From: Roseibium litorale
Lineage (GTDB): Bacteria > Pseudomonadota > Alphaproteobacteria > Rhizobiales > Stappiaceae
Direction: 5' to 3'
Assembly: GCF_014842915.1 (NCBI RefSeq)
Contig: NZ_JACYXI010000013.1
Span: forward strand, 62,001 to 126,000
DNA length: 64,000 nucleotides
This document shows, piece by piece, positions 41,126 through 50,775 of this stretch. The translations under genes and the position numbers were made by a program. The notes below the pieces were generated by a model, which ran no database searches, was not told where the DNA came from, and saw only the letters and a program-made list of their open reading frames with translations. The stretch's first letter is position 1; every line of letters starts with the position of its first letter.

Positions 41126-41298
41126 CCGTTTTTAGGGAGCAGCAGGCGCTCCTCTCGAAAAACGGTTGTTTGCGCCACCGCCTGCCGAACCGGCAACGGA
41201 TCCAGGATCCTGCGCTGCAACGGTTTTGACGGCCTCACTGAAGCGGATCTTGCCGCACGCCGCAGATGGTATGCTGCCCATTCCATCTGCGGCGCCTT
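41126..41298 (+). terminator. Two hairpins in the DUF5330-sufE gap
   Basis: Bases 41126-41165 fold as CCGTTTTT/AAAAACGG enclosing GGAGC/GCTCC. Bases 41258-41294 have perfect 12-bp arms (CGCCGCAGATGG and its complement) with a 13-base loop, followed by CCTTTT, a plausible intrinsic terminator on the plus strand for DUF5330. Nothing else is seen from 41113 to 41499. Confidence 0.6.
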
Positions 41299-41499
41299 TT
41301 CAGTGGCCCGCCCGGCAGTGTCCCCGTCCTGGCCGGAAGACCGCACGCCTTAAAGGCAAGAACAAAAACTTTCCCGGGTTTTTCCGGGCTTCCGGTTTTC
41401 AGAAGCGCCCTCCGGGTCTATATCAGGCAAAGACTTGGTGCCCGCGGCTTGCCGGAGCGCCCCCAATTCTCCGTTCGCACGCAGGGCCTGCCGCAGATC

Positions 41500-41934
41500 A
41501 TGACGACTTCTCTGGACGATATTCTCGAAAGCTTCGACTTCCTCGACGATTGGGAAGACCGGTACAAGTATCTGATCGATCTTGGCAAAGAGCTGCCCGG
41601 CCTGCCGGAAGCCGAGAAGACCGAGGCCAACAAGGTGCGCGGCTGCGTTTCGCAGGTCTGGCTGGTGACGGAAACGAGCAAGGACAGCGAAGGCAGACCC
41701 GTCCTTACCTTCCGCGGGGATAGCGACGCGCTTATCGTTCAGGGGCTGGTCGCAATCGTGCTGGCTCTTTATTCCGGCAAGACCGCCGCTGATGTGCTTG
41801 AGACGGATGTGGACGCCCTGTTCAACCGTCTCGGCCTCAAGGAGCATCTGACGCCGCAGCGCTCCAACGGCCTGAAGTCCATGGTCGGCCGCATCCGCGC
41901 CGATGCCGAACGGGTGCTCGCCGAAGCCGTCTGA
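41500..41934 (+). CDS. sufE: SufE family cysteine desulfuration protein
   Basis: A 144-aa protein from ATG 41500. FLDDWEDRYKYLIDLGKELP, then NKVRGCVSQVWLV with the sulfur-accepting Cys49, and LVAIVLALYSGKTAADV are SufE hallmarks. It takes persulfide sulfur from SufS for Fe-S cluster assembly. The rest of the suf operon is not in the window, as is common in alphaproteobacteria where sufE stands alone. Confidence 0.95.
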   Translation: MTTSLDDILESFDFLDDWEDRYKYLIDLGKELPGLPEAEKTEANKVRGCVSQVWLVTETSKDSEGRPVLTFRGDSDALIVQGLVAIVLALYSGKTAADVLETDVDALFNRLGLKEHLTPQRSNGLKSMVGRIRADAERVLAEAV

Positions 41935-41954
41935 CAGCAGTTGCCTTCACCAGA

Positions 41955-42767
41955 TCAATGCCGCTCGGCCACTATCCTTCTTGAGCGGTCCGGTGCGGTT
42001 ACCCTATAGCCATAGCGGTCTGCCAATCCATCCAAAGCGATCTGCAGAACGACCTTGGCCGAGCGGGCTGGCCATCCGCGTTCAGCCTCGACGGTTTCGA
42101 GCCCCTTGAGGTGGCAGCAAACGTCGATCAGGAGGCCCGCCAGCACCGGCTGAAGGGAGCCCAGCACCCGCTCCACCCGCTTCTGGGCAGCAAGAACGTC
42201 GTCGGTCATATCCGCACCTGAACCGCCCCCTGCCCCTCTTTGCCCCAGAGGCGCTTCCACGCGCCATCCTCCGGCCATGGCGGGCATAAGGCGCGCAAAG
42301 CTATAGTCGGCGCGCAGCCGTTCGCCCGCTTCGACCTGAGCCCTGTCCAGCAAGGCCTTGCCGCTTCTATCCCGCCGCTTGGCCAGCCAGGCAAGCGGGC
42401 TCTCAGAGAGATTAATGCCTACCATGGCCTCCCCTTCTCCTGAGGGCGACGGGCGCGGTTCAACTGCCATTTCCCGGTGCTGGTCCTGAAAACCGCCACC
42501 GCTCAACAAGCGGCGCAAGGTTTGACGCCCCGTACCCGACAAGCAGAAGCGCCCGTCTTCCCGGCCCGAAAGGACCCCGCGCGAGGTCAGGGACCGCAAG
42601 AGGCCTTCGCCAACAGGCCGCGGCGCCCGGTTTGGCGCGCAAAGCCATGTCTCTCCCGTGTCGCTGTCGCGCCGGATTTCGCCCCCTGGCGAGGCTAGCA
42701 CCTTCAGGAGACGGACCAATTCCCTGCCCGGAAGACCGTCAGCTGCCGTGTCTTTTTCCACCATCAC
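41955..42767 (-). CDS. DUF6456 domain protein
   Basis: A 270-aa protein. The N-terminal winged-helix-like part (LLRSLTSRGVLSGREDGRFC) is followed by the C-terminal DUF6456 domain: ESPLAWLAKRRDRSGKALLD, AGERLRADYSFARLMP, VLLIDVCCHLKGLE-like and AKVVLQIALDGLADRYG. It overlaps the upstream HTH gene by 4 bp (ATGA), an arrangement conserved in Hyphomicrobiales. Probably DNA-binding. Function unknown. Confidence 0.88.
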   Translation of the reverse strand: MMVEKDTAADGLPGRELVRLLKVLASPGGEIRRDSDTGETWLCAPNRAPRPVGEGLLRSLTSRGVLSGREDGRFCLSGTGRQTLRRLLSGGGFQDQHREMAVEPRPSPSGEGEAMVGINLSESPLAWLAKRRDRSGKALLDRAQVEAGERLRADYSFARLMPAMAGGWRVEAPLGQRGAGGGSGADMTDDVLAAQKRVERVLGSLQPVLAGLLIDVCCHLKGLETVEAERGWPARSAKVVLQIALDGLADRYGYRVTAPDRSRRIVAERH

Positions 42768-43177
42768 ACCAGTCCTCCCAAATGTCCGATTGCCGGATCG
42801 TCTTCAAGCGTCACAAGGCCCTCGATGGATTTGACGAGCCTGTCGAATTCCGGATCTTCACGGCGCTCTTCAATCGTCCGGCAGGCGTGCGCGACGGTTG
42901 AGCGGTCCCGGTTGTAGCGGCGCGCCACCTCCGAGCGAGACAGCTCAAGCACCACATGGGCGATATACATGACGAGTTGCCGCGCCTCGCACACATGCAT
43001 CTTGCCCCGGGTGTTGCGGTAGAGTTCCTCCGGCATGATGCAATAGGCGCGGGCGGCATAGCCTTCGGCCAGATGCAGATGCGCCTGAATGCGATTGCGC
43101 CGGATCAGCCAGATAAATGATTTCCGCTCGTACCCCCCAATAGGCTGCCGCGTTTCAAAAGGCCGCATTACTGCCAT
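42764..43177 (-). CDS. HTH protein with DnaA C-terminal-like domain
   Basis: A 137-aa protein. MHVCEARQLVMYIAHVVLEL followed by SRSEVARRYNRDRSTVAHAC is the DnaA domain IV (Bac_DnaA_C) pattern of DnaA-box recognition, without any ATPase domain. It may bind DnaA-box-like sites or act as a transcription factor. The 388-bp gap upstream is AT-rich (43240-43380) and likely holds its promoter. Confidence 0.88.
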   Translation of the reverse strand: MAVMRPFETRQPIGGYERKSFIWLIRRNRIQAHLHLAEGYAARAYCIMPEELYRNTRGKMHVCEARQLVMYIAHVVLELSRSEVARRYNRDRSTVAHACRTIEERREDPEFDRLVKSIEGLVTLEDDPAIGHLGGLV

Positions 43178-43484
43178 TGCACCCCTCCACTCCCGCAGGA
43201 TCCAAGCCTTCCCGACCTAGGCTTATTTTCCTACAAGTGTAGCAATGCAATTCATGGTTAGGGATAAGTTTCCTAGCAACCTTAAAACCGTGCGATCCTC
43301 GCTTTGTGATAAAGTACATCGAATATAAATTAAGTAATTGAATTTAATTGTATTTTTCAATCAGCCGCCGAAACCGAATCTGATTGTGCGCACGGCCCTC
43401 CTCAACCTGCGCTGAGGGACAAGTTTTCGCGCCTGCGAAAAACCTGACAAATCAGGCGGTTTCGCGTGGCCGGAACCCTGCGGA

Positions 43485-43521
43485 GAATAAAAAAGCCGCC
43501 CGGAAACCGGACGGCTTTCTT
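43485..43521 (-). terminator. Intrinsic terminator of the MucR gene
   Basis: On the minus strand AAAGCCGTCCGG and CCGGGCGGCTTT pair (one mismatch) around TTT, followed by TTTTTATTC. It lies 45 bp after the mucR stop. A-rich flanks on the other side make it partly bidirectional. Confidence 0.88.
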
Positions 43522-43565
43522 TCATTTCGAAAGACTGTGGAAATCTGTCTCCGCGCCTGCTGCGC

Positions 43566-43982
43566 TTAGCGGGACCGCTTGCGCTGCTGGCCGAGACCCA
43601 TCTTCTTGGCCAGTTCCGAACGGGCTGCAGCATAGTTCGGAGCAACCATCGGATAGTCGGCGCCCAGATCCCACTTCTCGCGGTATTCTTCCGGGGTCAT
43701 GTCGTAGTGCGTGCGCAGATGGCGCTTCAGCGACTTGAACTTCTTACCGTCTTCAAGACAGATAATGTAGTCCGGCATGACGGACTTCTTTACTGGAACG
43801 GCAGGCTTCAGCGGCTCCGGCTCAGGCTCGCTCACCGTACCGGACGTGCGCTGCAGAGCACCGTAAACTTCGTTGATCAGGCTCGGCAGATCAGAAGATG
43901 CCACGGTGTTGTTGCTGACATAAGCGGAAACAATATCTGCTGTCAGATCAATAAGGTTTGCATCTACCGGACTATCAGTCAT
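43566..43982 (-). CDS. mucR: MucR/Ros family zinc-finger transcriptional regulator
   Basis: A 138-aa protein. The N-terminal oligomerisation region ([30 protein letters not shown]) is followed by the Ros/MucR finger [20 protein letters not shown] with [20 protein letters not shown]. The second finger Cys of Ros is replaced by Asp (CLED), as in many MucR proteins. It silences AT-rich promoters and controls surface polysaccharide, motility and cell cycle genes. It may silence the AT-rich islands in this window (inference). Confidence 0.95.
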   Translation of the reverse strand: MTDSPVDANLIDLTADIVSAYVSNNTVASSDLPSLINEVYGALQRTSGTVSEPEPEPLKPAVPVKKSVMPDYIICLEDGKKFKSLKRHLRTHYDMTPEEYREKWDLGADYPMVAPNYAAARSELAKKMGLGQQRKRSR

Positions 43983-44324
43983 TTTTCACCCGTTCTGTAG
44001 CCATTTTCGAAATATTTTCCCATCAAGCGAGAAGATTGGCTTCAAGGACCCGGAGCACAGTCAGGTTTACTTCGGCGCTCGCGAATGGAAAAGCGATTCT
44101 ACTTAACGGAAACGATGGCGAACTTATATCCCTGCGCGAAACGGTCGACAACCCCTAAAAACAAAGAATTCGTTTCTGTTATCTTAGTTTCCTGTAGAAA
44201 CTCTAATAACTCCAGCTTTCGGGCGGAATTCAGAACAATGAATTCATCAGTAATTGTGGCCAAAATCGTTCAAAACAAGGCGGGGCCTACAGGAAATTCT
44301 GCCCTGCAGGTAAGGTTTGTCCCA
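43983..44324. other. AT-rich intergenic region upstream of mucR
   Basis: A 342-bp gap without a gene. It has many T-A steps (for example TCTGTTATCTTAGTTTCC near 44177), the sort of sequence MucR binds, so autoregulation is plausible. No clear promoter boxes were assigned. The 3' end of mrpG adjoins at 44325. Confidence 0.5.
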
Positions 44325-44669
44325 TCAGTTTTTAGGACGCATCACCGTCTTGAGCTCGTCGATTTTGGTGTCTGCGCAAGGACGGTAACCGACCGCATAG
44401 GCGGCTTTTGCCAGGAGATGCGCGGAAATCGGCGCAGTCAGTAGAAAGAACACCACGCCCGCAATGGCACGCGTGACAACGCTGAGCTCACCGGCATAGA
44501 CGGCCAGAGCGAGCAGCATGACACCAGAACCGAGCGTGCCGGCCTTGGAGGCCGCATGCATGCGCATGTAGACGTCCTTCAGACGCAGAACACCAACAGA
44601 AGCAACGAGAGAGAAAAGGGCGCCGGTGATCAGCATCAGGCCCACGATAATGTCGACAAACGCGCTCAT
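44325..44669 (-). CDS. mrpG: Mrp/Pha Na+(K+)/H+ antiporter subunit G
   Basis: A 114-aa membrane protein with three TM helices ([55 protein letters not shown]) and the family motif [18 protein letters not shown]. It is the last gene of the seven-gene antiporter operon, and its start overlaps mrpF as ATGA. The cytoplasmic tail is slightly longer than usual. Confidence 0.95.
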   Translation of the reverse strand: MSAFVDIIVGLMLITGALFSLVASVGVLRLKDVYMRMHAASKAGTLGSGVMLLALAVYAGELSVVTRAIAGVVFFLLTAPISAHLLAKAAYAVGYRPCADTKIDELKTVMRPKN

Positions 44670-45022
44670 TGCCCGGCCTTTCTGCGTTCAATGCTTTCCT
44701 TGACTTCCTGCAAGATCGTCTTGTCCCCGGCAAGGCCGCGGTTCAGGACGAAACGGGCAAAGGCCACCGTTGCCAGGAAACCGACCAGACCCAGAGTAAT
44801 CGCAATATCCAGATACAGGTAGTAATCGGTCAGGACCCCGATGGCGGCAATAAAGCCGATCCCGACAGCGACAAGCATGTCGAGCGCGACGATCCGGTCC
44901 GGAAGTGTCGGCCCCTTGATGGTGCGCACGACGATCAGGATGAAGGAGACCGTCAGGATCGCCAGAGCGATATGCACACAGGCATCCAGGAATGTGCCCG
45001 CAAAGGCCTCAAAGGCTGTCAT
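44666..45022 (-). CDS. mrpF: Mrp/Pha antiporter subunit F
   Basis: A 118-aa protein with three TM helices and the conserved [19 protein letters not shown] motif of MrpF. The end [11 protein letters not shown] is cytoplasmic. Start and stop overlap the neighbours mrpE and mrpG by 4 bp each, so translation is coupled. Part of the membrane complex that exchanges monovalent cations for protons. Confidence 0.95.
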   Translation of the reverse strand: MTAFEAFAGTFLDACVHIALAILTVSFILIVVRTIKGPTLPDRIVALDMLVAVGIGFIAAIGVLTDYYLYLDIAITLGLVGFLATVAFARFVLNRGLAGDKTILQEVKESIERRKAGQ

Positions 45023-45495
45023 CGGAACACCTCCAGGATCTTGCGTTCAAAACCGTTCTTGATGTCATCAATGGTTCCCTGCGGATCCGGCACGTCGATG
45101 CAGTGCACGTAGAGGGTCTGCCGGTCTTCGGAGACATCCACGGACAAGGTGCCCGGCGTCAGGGTGATCAGATTGGCAAGCAGGGTGATCTCGAAGTCGC
45201 TCTCAACCGTCAGGGGATAGGCAATGATGCCCGGCTGCAGCTCGATCTTTGGACGGATCACGATACGCGCAACGCGCCAGGCCGACAGAACCAGCTCGTA
45301 GACGAAGAGGGCTGCAAGGCTGACAACCTTGCCCGCACGCTGGAACGAGGCAGTGGTGCCCACCTGCTCGCGGATCAGGAACAGAGCCGCGAGCGACAGC
45401 ACAAAACCGAACGCCAGATTGACGACGGAGAAACTGCCGGTGACCGCGGCCCAGGACAGGGCCATCAGAATGTTGATCAGGAACAAGCCGGACAT
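45019..45495 (-). CDS. mrpE: Mrp/Pha antiporter subunit E
   Basis: A 158-aa protein. Two or three N-terminal TM helices ([49 protein letters not shown]) and the soluble part [20 protein letters not shown], which is the MrpE signature. It begins immediately after the mrpD stop. Confidence 0.95.
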   Translation of the reverse strand: MSGLFLINILMALSWAAVTGSFSVVNLAFGFVLSLAALFLIREQVGTTASFQRAGKVVSLAALFVYELVLSAWRVARIVIRPKIELQPGIIAYPLTVESDFEITLLANLITLTPGTLSVDVSEDRQTLYVHCIDVPDPQGTIDDIKNGFERKILEVFR

Positions 45496-47082
45496 TTAGG
45501 CCCCTCCAAAGACTGAGCGCAGATAGCCCATGGGCTCGACAACACCGCTTGCGCCGCGGCTGACCAGCTGCAGCATCCATTCCGGCTGCAGGCCGATAAA
45601 GATCACCAGAGCTGTCAGGATGCCCAGCGACAGCCACAGGGCCGGAGATGACAAGGCCTTGTCGGACGGCATCAGGGCAATGGCCGTCCCGTCAGCAATC
45701 CCTTCCGGACCGCCGCGCCAGAAGGAATAGATCCAGATGCGGCCGATGGCGATGGTCGTCAGGAAGCTGGACACAAGAAGCGCGGTTGCGACCCAGATCC
45801 GGCCAGAGCTGAGCATGGCGTCCAGCAGCATGATCTTCGGCCAGAAGCCCGAGAATGGCGGCAGACCGGAGACGGCAAAGCCGAGGATCAAGAAGACCGC
45901 CGCGAAGGCGGGGCTCGCCGCATAGAGGCCACCAAGCTCGCGCAGCCGGTAGGAGCCGCCCATCAGGCGCATGATGCCTGCGGCCATGTAAAGCGCCGTC
46001 ATGACGATGATCGAATGCACCGCGTAAAAGATTGCGCCGGAAATCGCCAGGGTCGTGCCGACAGCAATGCCGCCAAGCATGGAGCCGATGCCGGTGATGA
46101 TCATATAACCGAGGCTGCGCCGGACTTCGCCTTGCGACAGCGCGCCCATGGCGCCGGTGATCATGGTCGCGATGGCCAACAGGGCGATGAGATCGCCCAG
46201 ATCGGCGCGGGCCGCCGGCATGATCAGCACGAAGACGCGGATCAGCGCATAGACGCCAACCTTGGTCAAAAGGCCCGCAAAAACGGCCGAAACGACAATG
46301 TTCGGGGTGTGATAGGAGGCTGGCAGCCAGAAGTTGACCGGGAAAGCTGCCGCCTTCATGGCGAAGGCCAGAAGATACAGCGCAGCAATCGTCGACAGGG
46401 TTCCCGTCTCCGAACCGCTGAGAGCTGCGATCTTCTGGGAGAGATCGGCCATGTTCAACGTGCCGAAGACGCCATAAAGCAGCGCGGTTGCCACCAGGAA
46501 CAGGTTGGTGCCGAGCAGGTTCAAGATGCCGTATTTCACCGTGCCATCCAGCTGGGCGCGGTCATTGCCGAGCACCAGGAGACCGTATGACGAAATCAGC
46601 AGCACTTCGAACCAGACATAGAGGTTGAAGATATCGCCGGTCAGGAATGCGCCGGACACACCGGTCATCATCAGGAGCAGGAACGGATAGAAGCCATAAC
46701 GCCGCCCGGTTCCGTCCACGGAGACGGAGGCATAAAGGCCCGCGCAGAACGCAACGATGGAGGCCACCAGAGACAGCCCTGCCCCCAGCGCATCCACCGT
46801 GAAGGCGATGCCGAAGGGCGGCAGCCAGTTGCCCATGACCATGGTCAGAACGCCGCGGTCGATCACCCGCGCCAGCAAGGCGGCATTGGCAAGGACAAGC
46901 AGCCCAAGGAACCCGATGCCGATCTTCGGCTGCAGGTCCGTGTTCTTGCGCGCCATCAGGCACAAAGTGCCGCCAAGGATCGTCAGGATCGACGGAGCGA
47001 TCACCAGCCAGTCACCCGGGGTGACGGGCGTGGTGTTCATGGCCTGGGCCACGAGTTCGGGATTGAGAGAAACACCGGCCAT
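45496..47082 (-). CDS. mrpD: Mrp/Pha antiporter subunit D (proton-translocating)
   Basis: A 528-aa protein with about 14 TM helices, homologous to complex I NuoM/N. TGDIFNLYVWFEVLLISSYG holds the key Glu of TM5, and FPVNFWLPASYHTPNIVVSA the conserved Lys-free/His loop of TM7-8. ATG 47082 with AAGGAT upstream is chosen over an ATG at 47151 inside mrpC. The subunit carries part of the proton channel. Confidence 0.94.
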   Translation of the reverse strand: MAGVSLNPELVAQAMNTTPVTPGDWLVIAPSILTILGGTLCLMARKNTDLQPKIGIGFLGLLVLANAALLARVIDRGVLTMVMGNWLPPFGIAFTVDALGAGLSLVASIVAFCAGLYASVSVDGTGRRYGFYPFLLLMMTGVSGAFLTGDIFNLYVWFEVLLISSYGLLVLGNDRAQLDGTVKYGILNLLGTNLFLVATALLYGVFGTLNMADLSQKIAALSGSETGTLSTIAALYLLAFAMKAAAFPVNFWLPASYHTPNIVVSAVFAGLLTKVGVYALIRVFVLIMPAARADLGDLIALLAIATMITGAMGALSQGEVRRSLGYMIITGIGSMLGGIAVGTTLAISGAIFYAVHSIIVMTALYMAAGIMRLMGGSYRLRELGGLYAASPAFAAVFLILGFAVSGLPPFSGFWPKIMLLDAMLSSGRIWVATALLVSSFLTTIAIGRIWIYSFWRGGPEGIADGTAIALMPSDKALSSPALWLSLGILTALVIFIGLQPEWMLQLVSRGASGVVEPMGYLRSVFGGA

Positions 47083-47086
47083 GCGG

Positions 47087-47464
47087 TCAGTATCCTTGCG
47101 GGGGAGCAGGTTCGTCGACGGGTTCGGCAACGCGCATTTCATTGGCGTCATCCGTTCCCAGCTCCTGATAGGCGCGGAAGGCCAGCACCAGGAGGAAGGC
47201 GAAGAAGGAGAAGGAAATCACGATGGCCGTCAGCACCAGTGCCTGAGGCAGCGGGTTCGCTGCCTCGGTCAGCAGATGATAGGACTCCTCCGGGATCAGT
47301 GGCGGCACCGCCCGGGTGAGCCGCCCGGACGTGAAGATCAGGAGGTTCACCGCATTGCCCAGGATCGCAATGCCGAGCAGGATCCGGACCAGCTGGCGCG
47401 ACAGCATCAGATAGACGGATACGGCGAAGAACAGGCCGATCAGGACCGAAAGACCGGTTTCCAT
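47087..47464 (-). CDS. mrpC: Mrp/Pha antiporter subunit C (NuoK-like)
   Basis: A 125-aa protein from ATG 47464, which overlaps the mrpB stop. Three TM helices and the NuoK-like motif LVRILLGIAILGNAVNLLIF, then DPLPQALVLTAIVIS-like (NPLPQALVLTAIVISFSF). The C-terminal tail is acidic and proline-rich. It ends 4 bp before the mrpD start. Confidence 0.94.
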   Translation of the reverse strand: METGLSVLIGLFFAVSVYLMLSRQLVRILLGIAILGNAVNLLIFTSGRLTRAVPPLIPEESYHLLTEAANPLPQALVLTAIVISFSFFAFLLVLAFRAYQELGTDDANEMRVAEPVDEPAPPQGY

Positions 47465-47883
47465 CAGTCGCTCTCCCTTTCTTCCAGAGCCAGGGCAATG
47501 GACGCGATCGCCCCCACCACGACGAGATAGACGCCGATGTCGAACATCATCGGGGTGGAGAGATCCACTTCCACGTCGAAGAACGGGAAGGAGACCCACT
47601 GGCTGGTCATGTAGGACTGGTGCAGCAGCAGGGACGGCAGACCCGCCAGCGCCGAGAGGAACAGGCCGAAGGCCGAGATGCTCATCGGGTGGAACACGAT
47701 GGCGCGGCGCACCGGGGCTACCCCGCAGGCGATACCGTAGATGGCCAGCGCGGAGGCCGCGATCAGCCCGCCGATGAAACCGCCGCCCGGCTCGTTATGG
47801 CCGCGCAGCAGCACGAAGATGGAAAACAGAACCATCAGGGCCGCCAGATAGGGCGCAACGGTGCGGAAGATGATCGTGCGCAT
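47464..47883 (-). CDS. mrpB: Mrp/Pha antiporter subunit B
   Basis: A 139-aa protein with four TM helices and the invariant [20 protein letters not shown] block of Mrp[21 protein letters not shown] is the last helix. It overlaps mrpA by one base (TGATG). It is a separate gene here, not fused to MrpA. Confidence 0.95.
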   Translation of the reverse strand: MRTIIFRTVAPYLAALMVLFSIFVLLRGHNEPGGGFIGGLIAASALAIYGIACGVAPVRRAIVFHPMSISAFGLFLSALAGLPSLLLHQSYMTSQWVSFPFFDVEVDLSTPMMFDIGVYLVVVGAIASIALALEERESD

Positions 47884-50264
47884 CAGCGGGCCTCCAGCTT
47901 CTTGTTGCGGGCTTCCGTGCCCGCTTTCGGAGTCAGCCTGTCCTCCGGCCTGGTGCGCACCCGGATCAGAGCCAGCACACAGAGACCGGTCAGAACCACC
48001 ACCGAGATTTCGCCCAGCGTATCAAAGCCGCGGAAGTCGACAATGATCACGTTCACGATGTTCCGGCCATGGGCGATGGTGCGCGAGAAATTGGCGAAGA
48101 AATCCGACAGGCGGGTGTCGAACGGCTGCTGGGTGACCGCCATCAGGGTCAGACCCATGCCGATGCCAACGCCCGCTGCGATGACCGCGGAGATGACCGC
48201 GGCACCGAAGGGCCGGTGATCGCGCGGGTTCAGGTTCAGGCGCGTCATGACCAGGGCCAGGATCACCACCGACAGGGTTTCCACCATGAACTGGGTGAAG
48301 CTCAGGTCCGGCGCACCGAAGAGCATGAAGATCAGCGCCACCGCAAAGCCCTGGATGCCGAGGGACACGATGGCCGTCAGGCGGGTCTTGGCGATGAGCA
48401 CCGCGACCAGACCAATCGCCGCGATGAACAGGATGCCCCATTCATAGAAGGTGTACTGCGGCATCGCCGGAACCTCCGGCCAGCCGCCCGCCACATAGCG
48501 CGGCAGCAGAACGGCAAAAGCGGTCGCGATGAAGGTCAGCGTCATGTAGGTCTGCATCTTGCCGCCCTGCACGAACCGCGTCACCCCGTTGGACAGAGAC
48601 ACGAGACCTGCCACGAACTGGTCGAACCCCTTGTCCGGACCCCAGCCAATGGCGGTCAGAACGCTGGTCATCAGCGCCCGCATCCGGGTCAGCTGCACAT
48701 AGAACACAAACCCGAGCGCAAAGGTGCCCAGCGACAGGAACAGTGGTGCCGCGACATGAGCCGGCACCAGATGCAGTTCCGTTTCCGCCGCATGGCCGGT
48801 GATCGACGCCAGCATCGGGCCTACGAACAGCGTGCCGGTGGAATGAGCCAGAAGCGCGGCCACAAGACCGGTGACCGACAGGGCGACGGGGCCCGCGAAG
48901 AGCAGAACCGGGCCTTCATGGGCATGCTTGGGCGTTTCCACCTTCGCGCCAAGGAACGGCTTGAGGGCAACGGCTGCGGCAATCACCAGCATCAGGGCAT
49001 TGCCGAGAACCGCTGTGGCGGTGATCAGCGCCGCGCCGGATCCGGCTTCCAGCGTGCCTTCATAAAGCACTTCCTTGGCGATGAAGCCGATGAAGGGGAA
49101 CATGCCGCACATGGACAGGGACGCAAGGCAGGCCGCCGTGAAGGTGACGGGCATGGCGCCCTTCAGCCCGCCGAGACGGGTGATGTCACGGGTTCCGGCC
49201 TCATGATCGACCGTGCCGGCGACCATGAAAAGCGCCCCCTTGAACAGGGAGTGGGCCAGAAGATAAAGCACCGCCCCTTCCAGCGCCTTTTCCGTGCTGG
49301 TGCCGACCAGCATGACCAGCAGGCCGAGGGAGGCCATTGTCGTATAGGCGAGCATCAGCTTCAGGTCGGTCTGGCGCACGGCCAGCAGCGTGCCGATGAT
49401 CAGTGTCGCTCCGCCGAAGAGCGGCAGAACCGTGGTCCAAAGCGCCGTGTCACCCAGGAGCGGATGCATGCGCATCAAGAGATAGACACCGGCCTTGACC
49501 ATGGTGGCCGAATGCAGGAACGCGGAGACCGGCGTCGGCGCTTCCATGGCGTTGGGCAGCCAGAAATGGAACGGGAACTGGGCCGACTTGGTGAAGGCGC
49601 CGCCCAGAACCAGAAGGAAGATGGGCAGGTACCAGCCGCTGTCCTTGATGATGTCCGGGTTCTGCAGCAGAACCGACATCTCGATTTCCTTGGTCACGCC
49701 GATGATCAGGATAAACCCTGCCAGCAGGGCCAGCCCACCGCCGCCCGTGACCACCAGCGCCTGCAGCGCCGCCCGGCGCGAGGCAGCTCTGAGATGGTCA
49801 AAGCCGATCAGCAGGAAGGAGGTGATCGAGGTCAGCTCCCAGAAGATGAACAGCGTGATCAGGTTGTTGCCGGTCACGAGGCCCATCATTGCGCCCATGA
49901 ACAGGAACAGGAAGGAGAAGAACCGCCCCTGCTGCGGATGGCCCTTCAGATAGCCGCCGGCATAAAGAATGATGAAGGTGCCGATGCCGGAAATGAGCAG
50001 CGCAAACAGCGTCGACAGGCCATCGACATAAAAGGACAGGTTGATGCCGTAGCTGGGCGCCCATTCGCGCGAGATCACGAAGGTCTGGCCTTCGGACACG
50101 GCGGCAACGAAGCCTGCGAAATGGAAGAAGATGAGGGCCGGAACCAGGGCCAGCAGCCAGGCTGCGTTGTGCTTGAGCAGCTTTGTGGCAATGGGCGCGG
50201 CGGCCGCGGCGGCGAAAGGCGCCAGAATGGCCAGGATGGTGGTGTCTATCGCGGCGGTCGTCAT
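47883..50264 (-). CDS. mrpA: Mrp/Pha antiporter subunit A (NuoL-like)
   Basis: A 793-aa protein with about 20 TM helices, the largest subunit and first gene of the operon. The NuoL-like core has [20 protein letters not shown] and [20 protein letters not shown], and the C-terminal extension has [20 protein letters not shown] of the MbhD/E-like part. It is expected to host both proton and cation pathways. The operon promoter should lie in the 511-bp gap upstream. The complex supports salt and alkali tolerance, fitting a marine or saline habitat. Confidence 0.95.
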   Translation of the reverse strand: MTTAAIDTTILAILAPFAAAAAAPIATKLLKHNAAWLLALVPALIFFHFAGFVAAVSEGQTFVISREWAPSYGINLSFYVDGLSTLFALLISGIGTFIILYAGGYLKGHPQQGRFFSFLFLFMGAMMGLVTGNNLITLFIFWELTSITSFLLIGFDHLRAASRRAALQALVVTGGGGLALLAGFILIIGVTKEIEMSVLLQNPDIIKDSGWYLPIFLLVLGGAFTKSAQFPFHFWLPNAMEAPTPVSAFLHSATMVKAGVYLLMRMHPLLGDTALWTTVLPLFGGATLIIGTLLAVRQTDLKLMLAYTTMASLGLLVMLVGTSTEKALEGAVLYLLAHSLFKGALFMVAGTVDHEAGTRDITRLGGLKGAMPVTFTAACLASLSMCGMFPFIGFIAKEVLYEGTLEAGSGAALITATAVLGNALMLVIAAAVALKPFLGAKVETPKHAHEGPVLLFAGPVALSVTGLVAALLAHSTGTLFVGPMLASITGHAAETELHLVPAHVAAPLFLSLGTFALGFVFYVQLTRMRALMTSVLTAIGWGPDKGFDQFVAGLVSLSNGVTRFVQGGKMQTYMTLTFIATAFAVLLPRYVAGGWPEVPAMPQYTFYEWGILFIAAIGLVAVLIAKTRLTAIVSLGIQGFAVALIFMLFGAPDLSFTQFMVETLSVVILALVMTRLNLNPRDHRPFGAAVISAVIAAGVGIGMGLTLMAVTQQPFDTRLSDFFANFSRTIAHGRNIVNVIIVDFRGFDTLGEISVVVLTGLCVLALIRVRTRPEDRLTPKAGTEARNKKLEAR

Positions 50265-50775
50265 GCGGGCTCGGTCACTTTTTCCGGAAGGGACTGGACG
50301 GACGGCGGGTCGAATCGGCGCCCCTGCGCCAACCGGTTAACGGCACTTGTCATAGTTTGCCCCTTCATGGCACGCAAGCGTTAGGAAACAGTTTCGGCAG
50401 CAACGCAAACAAGGAAAAACCACCTCCCGCCACTATTCATGGGCCGCTAGACTTTAGACTGAGGCGCAATATTGCCAGCAGTCCCGTCCCACTTGGGAGG
50501 AGCGCCGATGCTTTTCAATAGTCTCCCGAGACTTTTCCCCTCCCCGCCCGCACAGCCCCGCCCGCAGTGCACACTTGACCGGCAGGAGTTCCTTTTCCCA
50601 CGGCTGGCGGCTGGTTTCTTCTTGGACAGCTGCGCGGAAATACTGTCAGGGGGCGGTTTTGCGGCGGGAGTGGGGGAAAGGGGCGCAGGGGAGGGCGAAG
50701 ACCTTTCAAAGGTGATCGAAATATGAACAAGACAAACAAAATCTAAAATGGCTGTCGCACAGAACCTTTTAATGC
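50265..50775. other. Intergenic region between mrpA and the ArsR-HTH gene
   Basis: A 511-bp gap, mostly GC-rich. A frame at 50509-50726 (plus) has GGGAGGAG before its ATG but a low-complexity Pro/Gly-rich product, so I do not call it. No terminator with a T-run was found. From about 50700 the sequence turns AT-rich into the next gene. Confidence 0.5.

Noticed and set aside
48069..50384. Open frame of about 770 codons on the plus strand opposite mrpA
   Set aside because: mrpA is unmistakable on the minus strand, and the reverse product is an Arg/Gln/Gly-rich low-information sequence.
50509..50726. Possible 72-aa gene with GGGAGGAG before its ATG
   Set aside because: The product is Pro/Gly-rich without periodicity or homology, and codon use looks random. 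One good ribosome-like site in purine-rich DNA is not enough.
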